DNA of 64,000 bases. It comes from Gavia stellata. Taxonomy: Eukaryota > Chordata > Aves > Gaviiformes > Gaviidae. Below are positions 38,401-48,900 of the stretch, piece by piece. Every line of letters begins with the position of its first letter. Position 1 is the first letter of the stretch. Location: NCBI RefSeq assembly GCF_030936135.1, contig NC_082603.1, forward strand, positions 12,492,880-12,556,879, written 5' to 3'. The position numbers and the translations under genes were made by a program. Below the pieces are notes generated by a model, which saw nothing but the letters and a program-made list of their open reading frames with translations, had not been told where the DNA came from and did not search any database.

Positions 38401-41400
38401 TTCCAACAATGCAGGAAGATCTTTCTGGATTCTCAGTTCTGGGTCCTGAATAGACTATGAAAACATAAAAACAGCTTTTCCTTGCCTTAGGTTTTACTTG
38501 TGCCAATTTCTAGCTTTTCATACCTCACTTACATGCACTTGAACACCTTGAATTTTCATAAAAATATCACTTTCTTGTCAGCTAGGACCACAAAAATTAT
38601 TTTTGTCAGCATCTCCTTTACTTCTGTCTTGAGTGAAGAGGGGAGTTTTTGCTATCCTGTACCCTTGTCATCTGATCTGGTTTTGCATTAAAAATCGTCA
38701 TCAGACTGTTGAGAACAACCTATGAAAGATGAGAAATGGAGATGAACTGAGGGAAGGGGGTAAGAAACAGGTATATTGCTTAGAAGTGTCAAAGAAGTCA
38801 AAGAAAATTGAACAGGACCTACTAAGGCACGAGGAAGGTTATGATTTTATTTATTGTTTCAAGTTGCTTGGATTCTTAAGAAACCAGCCTTTTTGATATT
38901 TTGGTTAAAATACATACAGCAGTACATGACAATTTCCTTTCTTTTTTCTGACCTTAAATGTTTCCTTCTCATAAATGCCATGGCTGCTCACTGGCAGGAG
39001 GCAAGAGGCTGGCTGAGTCTTGCTTCCCTTTTTGTTCAGCACAAACAGGTGGCACATCATCAGCTTACTCCTTTCGTATGAATGGTTTCTAGAAAGCTGA
39101 AACTTGGGCTTCTGTAAAGTAAATACCCTATTTTAGGAATTCAGCATAGGATTCTGGACCCAGTAAAATGGGACAAGTTTTTGTCGACTTCAATGAAAAG
39201 GAGATTTCTGTCAGGGGAGGTGAGCCAATGCCTTCAACTCTTACAATGATTATTTGGTAGGTAGTTAGAGCTAGGCAGTCTGTTTGACTGCTTTCATGTC
39301 TTATTTTGACATTGACGGGTCTAGATGGATCTTCCCTTGCAGCATCACTGAACAGGCTTCTCAAACATTCCAATGCATTTTATGTATTCAGGCAATTTTA
39401 TACTAAAAACAGTATCTTGCTGTTCTTTTGGTGTGTTAGCATTTAGAATTCTTCTCAGTTTATAATTATCTATACATTTATATATCATGTTGTCTGTCTG
39501 CATCTTTCAGGTCTCTATGAAAAAGTAAATTCAATACAAAGTCCTGCTCCACTCAGTTCCATACATCCTCCCAGCTTATTATTTTAGTTTTTATCATTTT
39601 TCTTTTGTTTTCAGTGCTTCATTTAGATTTCAGGCCACTTGTCTATTACTTCTTCCATGCAAACTTGAAATAGCTTTTTGAAGTAAAATATAATGCTTTG
39701 CTGAAATTCAGATAGGACTGTTATTTTAGAAAGTTTATTTTTTAAAAGTCTATCTGATTTGTAGTGTAAGACGTTTCACAATAACACTAACAAATAATTA
39801 ATAAGCAATTGATTAAGAGTAGCACTGCTTTTTCACTTTGTGCCACAAAGTTCCCAAAGTAATCCTGAAACTGGAGCTATAGCTAGAGGATACAGCTAGA
39901 TGCATCTGGGAGATCTTGATCCATGTTGATACTCATTTTCAGTGGCAGACAGAAATTACTGAATAATTCTGGTCAGTGATCTTACTTACCCTCATTTACT
40001 TTTACTGCAAGATAAGCAGGCTACTTAAGAAATGCTGGACTCCGGCCACCTCCCTCTTATTCCCATCCAACAGAAAAGAAAGCGGCTCGAGGGAGGCTTC
40101 TGGCCGGGAGCCACAGTAGCCCAATGCATTTCCAAATGGGAGGAAAATACAAATGGCTGAGACACAAGACTGCATGTTCCTGCTCACTTGCAGACCATGT
40201 GTAACTGAATTTTCTTACTGGTATAATTAAGTGGGTCTAATTGAGACACGCTGAGCATGAGCTCAGGGCTGGCTCAGCCAAGACATGGGCCTTTAGTACC
40301 CATGAACGAGGGCAGTTCTTCACTTGGGCTTGCACTGCTTTCTCCCTGTGGCATTCAAAAATGCACTCAAGTGCAATCGTCAGAAGGCAGGAAAACTTTA
40401 AGCACCAGAACTGATGAACCCATTGGTGAATAAGGGAATAAGTAGGAAAAGGAAGTGAGGAGTGATGCTCTTTGGGACGAGATCTACCATTTTGTTATTC
40501 TTGTTTGGCACCTTGCACAAAGGGGGTCTGTGCCTAGGGCTCATGGGCACTATTATATCTGCAAGAATAATTGCAAAAGAGGGAATGTGTATACGTTTGT
40601 GGGTTTATTATTTTTTAAATTTTATTTGTTTATTTTCCCCAACCTGAGCAATGTAAGTAATTTAAACACAGCAAGTGTGGTGACAGTGGGAAATAATTAT
40701 TTCAGAAAGTTTGCAGATGTCCCCTTATAAAACAAATTGAGTTTCTTTTTTGAAACAAAGTGACAAGAAAAGAGTTGGAAAGTTGCCACCTTCATAGGAT
40801 GTGGCACAGGGTAACAGTAAAGAAAACAAATTTATCATGATGTCTCCAGTAAGGAGACAGTTGTCTCCTGGAAAGAGAGAAAAACTATGCAAAAGCTATT
40901 TTTGGGTGCCTTTTGGTGAACAATTCTCCTTCAGACTTGCTGCTCTTTTAACAGAGATTTCTTTTTTTTTTGTATTTTATGTTGCTGCTTTGCAGTATTT
41001 TGAAAGTGGGAATGTATGCCTGAAACTTTACTGGTTTCTTTATAAAAATCTGAAGATAAAACTGCTTCAGTGAATGGCTTAATGATGGGTTAAGAAAAAA
41101 GTATACGACATAAATTGAACCTTTTGAGTAATCTAAACTGAGATCTAGCTGCCAGGTTCATGAATGTCAGTCTGTGCTAGTGAAACTGGAGGAGATGGAC
41201 TGAGATGACTTTCAAACCGGCCCTGCTTTCAATCCAGAGGATCGTCCAACCAGACAGATCTATAAGCAATTTTTGGAGTATGAGGAGAACAGCAGGATGG
41301 AAATAGCTCGAACTTCCAGTATGTCTTCAGCAGCTGGTTCATTTGAAGTACTTGTAATTTGAGCTATAGGGTTTTTTGTTTGCGTTTTTTTTAAAAATCT

Positions 41401-43635
41401 ATTAATAGCAAAAAATAAGTCAATGTAAAAGTAGCTCTTGAACACAAATTTAGGATTAAGGGAGAAATTGAACCCCTTCCAATAAATGTGGACAATGTAG
41501 GAAGCTGAAGGAGGTTGTAAAGAGTACTGCAAGAGAGGAGGGAAGTGAATGTGCAGATATTCCTGAATCTCAGTAGCAGTGAGCCTTCTGCTCTAGCATG
41601 GCTGTGCTGCCCATGAATTTTGGTTATGAATCCATTTGCCCCTTCCCTCCTCTCAACCATGTAACTCTCAGTGAAGAGTTAATTTTCTGGAATTTATGTG
41701 GATATATGGATTCTTCTCCATTCGGAGGAGTGTCACTCAGTTGATTACATGAGATACAGTAGAGGAACAAACCCCTGTATTTTTAATGAAATTTAGTTCT
41801 TATATTGCAGTATAACAGCCTATGACGTATAAACAATTTGAAACTGCAGTGTAGGTTTTTCAGATATTTAGAATTCCAATCACCAACTTTAAAGCATACA
41901 TATTTTTGGATGTAAAGTTTGGATTAAGGAGTGTTGGATTGCTCCTGTTAAACCATGTAAAAAGATTAGATCCATTTGAGCAACCAGCCTGAAGTGCTTT
42001 TTTTGCTGTTTATGAATCAGAACAGTACTTGTTTTTCTGTATCTCTGTAAAGGCATCCCAACAGTTTATGTTGCTTTCAGGGTGCTGTACCACTGATGCT
42101 GGCTGGAGGCAGCTGAAGCGGGGATGTGGATAACATAGTGCAGATGTTTTTCTGTTTCTTTTATCTGTTTTTTTCCTGCCTTCTGCATTTGCTTCAGTGT
42201 TATGATGGTTGTCTGTCTGACAGTGGATAGCTTGTGGGTGCGACAGAATTATTCACTTATCACTTCACGTTTAACTTGTCACAGATAAAAAATATGTTAC
42301 TACGAGATAGTGTTTTATTGTATTCTTGATCAAACTGCTCTGATGTTCATTTTGATGGATGATGATATCCCAGTGATCACAGTGCAGGCTGTTAATTTCA
42401 GTCCCTTTTGATTTAAATTAGGAATTAAATTCTCTCTAATTCTGGCTGGTTGTAGGCAGTCTGATACTTGGATAGCATGTTTACATTGCAAACTTCCCTC
42501 TCCTCCAGTTGCTCAGGCATACAACAATCGAAGTGTTGCCCTGAGTAGGCAGAGGCACCCGTTACCAGTGACTGAGTGTTTGGGCTGAGGTGGTTAAATA
42601 GAGAATTCACAAGTCCCCTGAGAAACAGGAGCTGCATGGACTGCGGCTGCCTGGCGGGAGGCATGGAGCAAGGGGGACCTGCTGAGAGCAAGGATGGAAG
42701 CATTGCTGAGGCAACTCAGCCTGAAATCATGCTCTCCCATGAAGAGTTATGTTGAAGAGTTTAAGCTCAGCTGCACCACCACCAATCCTTTGAATCTTTC
42801 TATTCATGCAAAATCACTTGCTGCTAATTAGAGTTTATATTCTGTCAAAATGTGTTCCTGCTCCAACAGGCCGAACCTGTACAAAGCGCCTTCGTGAGCT
42901 CCCCCTGTGCTCCGCCAAAGCTGGAAGCCTCTCTAATTTGCGAGCCCAGCGACCAGAAGCAGAGTTCTGAAAAGCTAGCTGGCTGCTTGCGACTTCGTGC
43001 ATCTTCAGGATTGGAACCAAATGCTGTTCCCAGATGTCCTTGAGCAACATTTGTGCCTCTAATTAGGCAGTAAGTCACACCTATCTCACCCTATCATCTG
43101 CTGGGGGACAACGGCACAGGTGTTACATATGGTGGAGCTGGATCCTTCTTATTTTTTGAGGGCCACTTTTCTCCTTCTTTCTTTTTGGCTGGTTGCAATG
43201 TGAAACGGTGAGCTGTTCTGTGGCATGTTGCGCAGCCCTGTGCTCATGATCCAAAATTAATACCACTGTCTGCTCAGGAAAATGCCTGGAATAGCAGACA
43301 TATTACCTGTTTAAAAAAATAAAAAAGGGAAGCGGCATTTTAGGCTTACTGAAACATGCAGATCACTTGCTAGGCTTCAGTTTCTGAAATAAATTCCCAG
43401 AACTTCTGTATTAATTCTTTCAGAAATTGTTAAAAGCATTTGTGGGATCATTCTGAGCTCAGAAAGCAGTAAGTGTCAGGCTTTTAACAGCGGAGATGTG
43501 AAAACCAGGGACAGTTGTGGGCCATCTTGAACAGTCATGTTAGTTTTTTGCTGTTAGAAGTCATTCTCACCCTTGACTGTGGGTTTTTCCCCCCCATAAA
43601 TTACCTGTTAATAGTACTTTAAAAGTGTTTTCTGG

Positions 43636-43649
43636 TTTTTTTTTTTTTT
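43636..43649. repeat. Poly-T tract
   Basis: A run of about 14 T, not associated with a recognisable retroelement. Confidence 0.8.
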
Positions 43650-44194
43650 CCTAATGAACACTTTAATAGAGGAGAAAGACAGTTTTTGTATCCTTTTAAG
43701 TGACTTTTTTTCTTCTTGAGAAAGTAAGGTTCCAGCACTGCTTCGGAAACCCAAAGGAAATAATAGCTTTTGAGATGCAGATGTAGAGGATATTGTGAAT
43801 TCTGGTGTTTGTATTTTCTAGTTTTGGAGTCTGTCACTCTTAGTAACTTGAAATCACTTGAATTTTTTTTTGAAGTTGCCTGAATACTTGTTGGAAGCTA
43901 TTACGTTTTGGTTTTTCTCCCAAACTTAATTCAAGTGCAACTAAAATTAAAGTCAGCTCGTGCCAAATGTTTTGGGGGAGAATGGAGGGAAAACAATGCT
44001 ATGCCATGATAGATTCTCTACGATTTCTAGAAAGAGTTGAGAGAGGCATCTTTCATAATGCCTGACAGCTTGGTGCTTTGACCTCTTCTGAGCATTTAGC
44101 TGTTTTCTTAGTGAATGGACAAAAGACGGACAATAAACCAGAAGGCAACGTTATGCCATTTCACACAGCCGCCTCTTACAGCTGCGTCTTGTAC

Positions 44195-44262
44195 GCCACA
44201 GGTGCTCTGTTTATGCCGCCACAGGTGCTCTGTTTATGCCACCTCAGGTGCGCTGCGAGAGC
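44195..44262 (+). repeat. Three-copy 23-bp tandem repeat, each copy with a CAGGTG E-box
   Basis: Copies begin at 44195, 44218 and about 44241. The first two are identical over 23 bases (GCCACAGGTGCTCTGTTTAT followed by GCC); the third has diverged but keeps CAGGTG. The three E-boxes are at 44199-44204, 44222-44227 and 44245-44250, exactly 23 bases apart. CAGGTG is the class of E-box bound by Snail, ZEB and E2A/TCF bHLH factors. The array sits about 340-390 bases upstream of the VAV3 start codon at the left edge of its CpG island. Confidence 0.85.
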
Positions 44263-44589
44263 AAACGAGAAGAGCACCTTCACGGACCGGCCTTCCAGAG
44301 CCGCCCGAGGAGGGCCGGAGGGCGGCGGGGCTGCACCCCGCGCTCGCTCCTCAGGCGAGGCCGCCTCCGGCTGCCCGAGGAGGCGGGGGGACCGGTACCC
44401 GCCGCGGCCGCCTTGACGGCAGGCGCCGAGGGCGGCCGCGGCGGGGGGCGGGCGGGTCCCGCCTCCCGGGGCGGGGCGGGCGCGGACACGGGGGCGGCGC
44501 GGGGCGGGGCGGGCCGGGCCGGCCGCGGCGGCGGCAGGAGGACGCAGCAGGGGCCGCCGCGGCCGCAGCATCGCGGCACGGTGGCAGGG

Positions 44590-44793
44590 ATGGAGCCCTG
44601 GAAGCAGTGCGGGCAGTGGCTGATCAATTGCAAGGTGCTGCCGCCCAACCACCGGGTGACCTGGGACACGGCCCAGGTCTTCGACCTGGCGCAGACGCTG
44701 CGCGACGGCGTCCTGCTCTGCCAGCTCCTCAACAACCTGCGCAGCCACTCTATCAACCTCAAGGAGATCAACCTGCGCCCGCAGATGTCCCAG
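44590..44793 (+). CDS. VAV3: VAV3 guanine nucleotide exchange factor, coding exon 1 (partial gene)
   Basis: VAV3 is a cytoplasmic Dbl-family exchange factor that activates Rho/Rac GTPases after tyrosine phosphorylation, downstream of immune receptors, growth-factor receptors and integrins. This exon encodes the first 68 residues, starting MEPWKQC, and contains the first half of the calponin-homology domain ([17 protein letters not shown], then [16 protein letters not shown]). In Vav proteins this domain helps hold the enzyme inactive. The start is chosen because it begins the conserved Vav N-terminus and has a good context (G at -3 and +4). The exon ends exactly on a codon boundary (phase 0) at CAG, followed by GTGCGC as splice donor. 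VAV3 rather than VAV2 or VAV1 is chosen because EPWKQC, the QTLRDGV segment and [13 protein letters not shown] fit VAV3; from memory it differs from human at about five residues. All later domains (acidic, DH, PH, C1, SH3-SH2-SH3) lie beyond the window. Confidence 0.95.
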
Positions 44794-45537
44794 GTGCGCC
44801 ACCCGCGCCCCTCTCTGCCCACGCGCGTGTGTCTGCCCCGCGCCCCGCGCGGGGTCTCCGCGTGCTTTGTCTGCGGCTTCTGGCGGCGCGGAGCGGCCCC
44901 GGGGGCGCGGAGGGGGAACCGCGGGATACGGGAAGTTGGATGCGCCCGCGGCTGCTGCCTCTCTCCAGCCCGCAGCCTCCGCGCCCGGCGCGGGTCCTCG
45001 CCGCCGCTGTGGAGGGCGGGCCCGCTCCTGCAGGGCGGTGAGCGTGAGCTTGAGCCGCGGCGGGTCTGACCCGGGGCAGCCCTCGCCGGGCTCCTTCGCC
45101 GCGCTGCGCGGCCGCCCGGCCCGCGGGCTCGGCTCGTCCCGGGCGGTGGGAGAGGGCGCGACCGAAGCTCCTGGCTGGCGGCTGCCAAAGCCTCCCTGGG
45201 GGCTCGTTGCCTGCAGCGGCAGGCGCTTTGGGCGGGAGCCTGCCCGAGCCCCCCGCCGGGAGCCACATGGGCCCGTCGCATCGGGGCGGCTGTGCTGAGG
45301 CGAAGTTCCCTGCAGTAGTCCCGGAGCCACCAATTTAACATTTCTGCGTGCGTTAATATTGAACATGAGAAGTTTACAATACAAATGGACCTCTTGCTCT
45401 GGGGGGGAGGCAGAACGAAGGGACCGGGAGCTTGGGAGGCGAGGATGGAGGGAAGGATCAGCGACGCCGCTGCTGGAGGTGGGAGGGCGGGATGGCGCGG
45501 CCGAGGGAGCGGAGCCTGCCTGGACCGGCGAGGGCAT

Positions 45538-45566
45538 GGGCGGGGGGCTGGAGGGGGACGGGGGGG
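45538..45566 (+). other. Potential G-quadruplex at the edge of the VAV3 CpG island
   Basis: Four G runs of 3, 6, 5 and 7 bases with loops of one to five bases. It lies in the non-template strand of early intron 1, where such motifs are common near CpG-island promoters. Confidence 0.5.
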
Positions 45567-45908
45567 CCTGTAGGGAAGTGGGCGAGAGAAGCGATGGCAA
45601 CACTGGCCAGCTGGCCTTCGCATCTGCTTTTGCGACCTGTGAAGTTGACTGTTAAAGAGTGATTAGTAATGAGAAATTGTGTTCTTGATAGCTGGTCGCC
45701 TGTGTTTTAGTGTCTTTTTTTCTTCAGACCCTTTTATATTTAGCCTTTTAAATTGATATTTTGGTTAAATTATGGTGAAATGTAATTCCAAATTCATCCC
45801 CTTTTAAATGCATTTTTTAGTTGGGACTGATGTTTTGTTACTGTGCCTCATAAAGCTGGTTTCAGATATCGAGATAAGATTATATTAATAATTCAATGAG
45901 AAGAGGCT

Positions 45909-45922
45909 TTATATATATATAT
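45909..45922. repeat. TA microsatellite
   Basis: About seven TA units in intron 1. Confidence 0.75.
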
Positions 45923-48900
45923 GACTTCCTGTCACAGCTTCGTGTACACCTATGCCTCTGCAGAGATGGTGGCAGCCAAACAGATGGTGTCTGAAAGGAA
46001 ACTAAACTTCTGAGCCTTTTATGTGTTTGAAAACATTGAGAAGCTGGTACATTGTAACATTTCAGTGTTATGATTCTGTTTTAGATTTAGAGGAACAAAA
46101 ATTGCCACCCATGTTTAGGGCACTGGCAAAAAGCAGTGGTAGTGAATTATACTTTGGGAGGAACATTCTTTGTCCATGTTACTCACAAAACCAGTTATTT
46201 TCTTTCTTTTTAATTCCTTTTTTTAGCAGCTATGTTTTACTACCAAGGGGACATTTTCTGTAAGCCTACAGTGCAAAAAGGGAAAAAAGTATCAGGTATA
46301 TTTCAGCTAGTCAGAACAAAAACTCCCAGACCCTTGTACTAGATGTGACTGGTATAAAGGCTATCCCCGCGTACTTGAGAGCTCAAGTGCCTGCTTGAAT
46401 TGTGTATGCAGAGGCAATACTTTATCTGAGTGATGGAGAGGTGCAGAGGGTGGGCTCCTCCAAATGGAAGAAATCCAGATAAGTTCTCTCCCTGCACCAT
46501 TCAAACTCCATGAGAGTTTCAGGACTTGCTAAACTGTACCGGAGCCCTGGTTTATATTTTCATTATAGTTAGACTGATTGCTTCCGAACTGACCCTTTTT
46601 CAGTTTAGCTTGCAGAACTATAAATACTTTGCATATGAACTATTGGAAATGGTTTCTTGCCCTGCTTATAATGGATAAAAAGTGTGGAAACAGTTTCTCC
46701 TTTTTTTAATGAACTGGAAAGGTGTCCTCATGCTATTACACAGTATTTTCTGGATAGCTAACTCATTGAATCAACTTCAATTAGAGATTAGTGTTGCTTG
46801 TCTGGACCAATATTACTTAATTTTATTTTTGATTAATTGAAAGCATGGTGGTCTCCTGTCTACTAAAAATAAGTATCAAAATGTTCTGCTCCCTTCTTTC
46901 TTAGGGCAGGTTTGGGAATCAAGATTAATAGTTGTTTCTCTAAGTGCGTTTGAACTATGGATTACCATTGTAGATCTTGGGTTATTTATAATGTATGTTT
47001 TGAACTTGAGCTTTATATGTGTATAATGTAGCTACTGGAATTGTTTCACAGCTACCACAGTTGCCTCCTTGTCTGTGTGTGTGCTGTATGCCTGAGGAAC
47101 CTGCACTCCACGGTGCTGCAGACCACTCTCTCCAGTGGTGTATTTCTGCCCTACACTGATTTCACCCTTGAAATAGGGGGAACTGTCGCTGGATCAAAAA
47201 CCTATGATGGATAACTCTACACAGCATGAAGTATACTGGGAATGTTACCTTTGTTTTCTGCGAGATCAAAATTTGGCCCTCTTAGTGAGGTTCTGTGGCA
47301 TTTAATGAAAAGCCTCTTTGGAGGAGATACTTTCTGCTGGAAAGGATCACTCGGTGAAAATTTCAGAAATTGTTATTAAAAATGTAGTAGGTTGAAATTC
47401 TGCAAGTGGCTTGTAGTTTGTTGCTAAGACTGTAAAGAGCACTTAGCAATAACCTGTGCTGAAGTCTCAGAGGCCTGAAGATTATTAATTTGGTGAGATC
47501 TACTTGGACTCTGCAGAGTTGAGCCCTAAATTGTGAGTTTTGTCAGAATAATACTTGTCAGTAAACTAGTACTTTCACTGCATCATAGGATCTCAGGGTC
47601 TAGTAGAAACGCTAGCTGATTCTCCTGTTCCTTGTGGGGTAGTGATTTATAGATATCGGAGGCATGGGGTGCCAGACCATAGTTGGCATTAGGATGGAAA
47701 TCGTCTTGGCTGCTGACTGTGCAGTCCGCCTGAACATGCTGCTGTGTCTATACCGCTTAGTTGAACCTTTTGAACCTCACGTGGCCCTTATCTGTCATCT
47801 AGAATTGAGCTGCCGCTCCCATACTCCCTGATCTGATGTTTTCTGCTGCAAAATCTTAGAATGGCTCAGGGTATTCTTAACACACGGTTTTTGAGCAATA
47901 AAAACAGAGAATGAGAAGGGTGGATGAAGGCTTCACGAACGGGCCTCATGGAAGGCAGACTGCATGATTTCAGCCTCCTCTCTTACTGCTGTTGACATTT
48001 GTCAGGCCTTTCTCTACGAACCAGGTTTTTGTGTCTTGGGGGCTAGTTATAAATGCAGCAGTGTCAAAGAACAGGAAAGTGAGAGATGGTGCCTCAGGCA
48101 GATCTGGGAGTAGATGTTAGGCATCTGACATCGGAGAGTCAAGTCTCTTCCATTTCATTACATATTTATTTTTTCAGAATGAATGTGGCAGATCAAACGT
48201 CAGTGATGCTCATGAGCTTTGCTCAGTAGACCTTGGTAACCCCTTAAAAGCTACATCAAAAGTGTAGAGGGATTGCGACTGATGCTGCTGCTTCAGATGC
48301 CGCTTTTTGGTGAAGCCTCGTTCAGTCAAACAGGAACACTGTTGCTTTGCTCTGTAAGTACCCGGCTGCTGCCGGCTCTCTGGGCAGGAATAGAAACTGT
48401 GACTGGCGATGCTCAGCATTGCAAGACAAACGTGTGCTTGACCAAATGGCAGCGGGTATGTTCTCTTTTATGGGCTGGCTAGCACAGAGAACTGCATGCC
48501 TTTGTCCCACCACCAGCTACGCACCTTAGGTCACAGCTGTTCTTGTGGGTGCGCTGTTTTATGCATTTGAAATCCGTGGATTCAGCCCCCCTACATTTTT
48601 GGAGATAACAATGTCTGTGTAAGAGAAATGTCTCAGTGGTTTTAGATTGCAAAACATTGGGTTTAGAAGTTATTTGAATGCTGGCTGTTTTCATCTGTGC
48701 TTCTGTATGTTTATGAAAATATTTATATTCAGTTAGTGTAAGTTGTCCTTTGAAGAACAGAAGCTGATTCAGTCAGTTACGCTTTCCAGAAAGTAAGCCT
48801 CAGATGTGAAAGTACAAACCTTGCATATATAAAGGACGAGCAGTGTTGTCGCTTTCCCAATGAATCTTCCACCTCCAGGTTGCCAGCTGAATGCTCCTGT

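Larger units (their letters stand above)
25108..44194. other. Gene-free stretch upstream of VAV3
   Basis: Nineteen kilobases with no coding exon I can recognise on either strand. Open frames are at most 166 codons (31821-32321, minus) and resemble nothing known. Named contents are the repeat relic at 25660-25765, possible regulatory blocks near 27243-27345 and 33430-33650, a perfect palindrome at 35452-35471 and T-rich runs such as 43636-43649. An upstream regulatory region of VAV3 is the natural reading. Confidence 0.5.
44230..45570 (+). promoter_or_regulatory. VAV3: VAV3 CpG-island promoter
   Basis: A dense CpG island about 1.3 kb long begins abruptly near 44230, covers the presumed promoter, 5' UTR and first coding exon, and runs into intron 1, fading after about 45570. 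No TATA box is seen upstream of the ATG. GC boxes fitting Sp/KLF factors are clear at 44468-44480 and 44501-44513 (GGGGCGGGGCGGG), about 80-120 bases before the start codon. This is the usual architecture of a broad, TATA-less promoter. The exact transcription start cannot be fixed by eye. Many long stop-free frames on both strands here are a by-product of GC content and should not be read as genes. Confidence 0.85.

Noticed and set aside
44794..45069. Continuation of the VAV3 exon 1 reading frame past the donor
   Set aside because: The Vav homology stops exactly at MSQ before GTGCGC. What follows is unrelated to the CH domain and is intronic.
44176..45623. Very long open frames on both strands (up to 475 codons) around VAV3 exon 1
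   Set aside because: They arise from the GC-rich CpG island, where stop codons are rare. They overlap a clear exon in another frame and their products are Pro/Arg/Gly/Ala low-complexity sequence.
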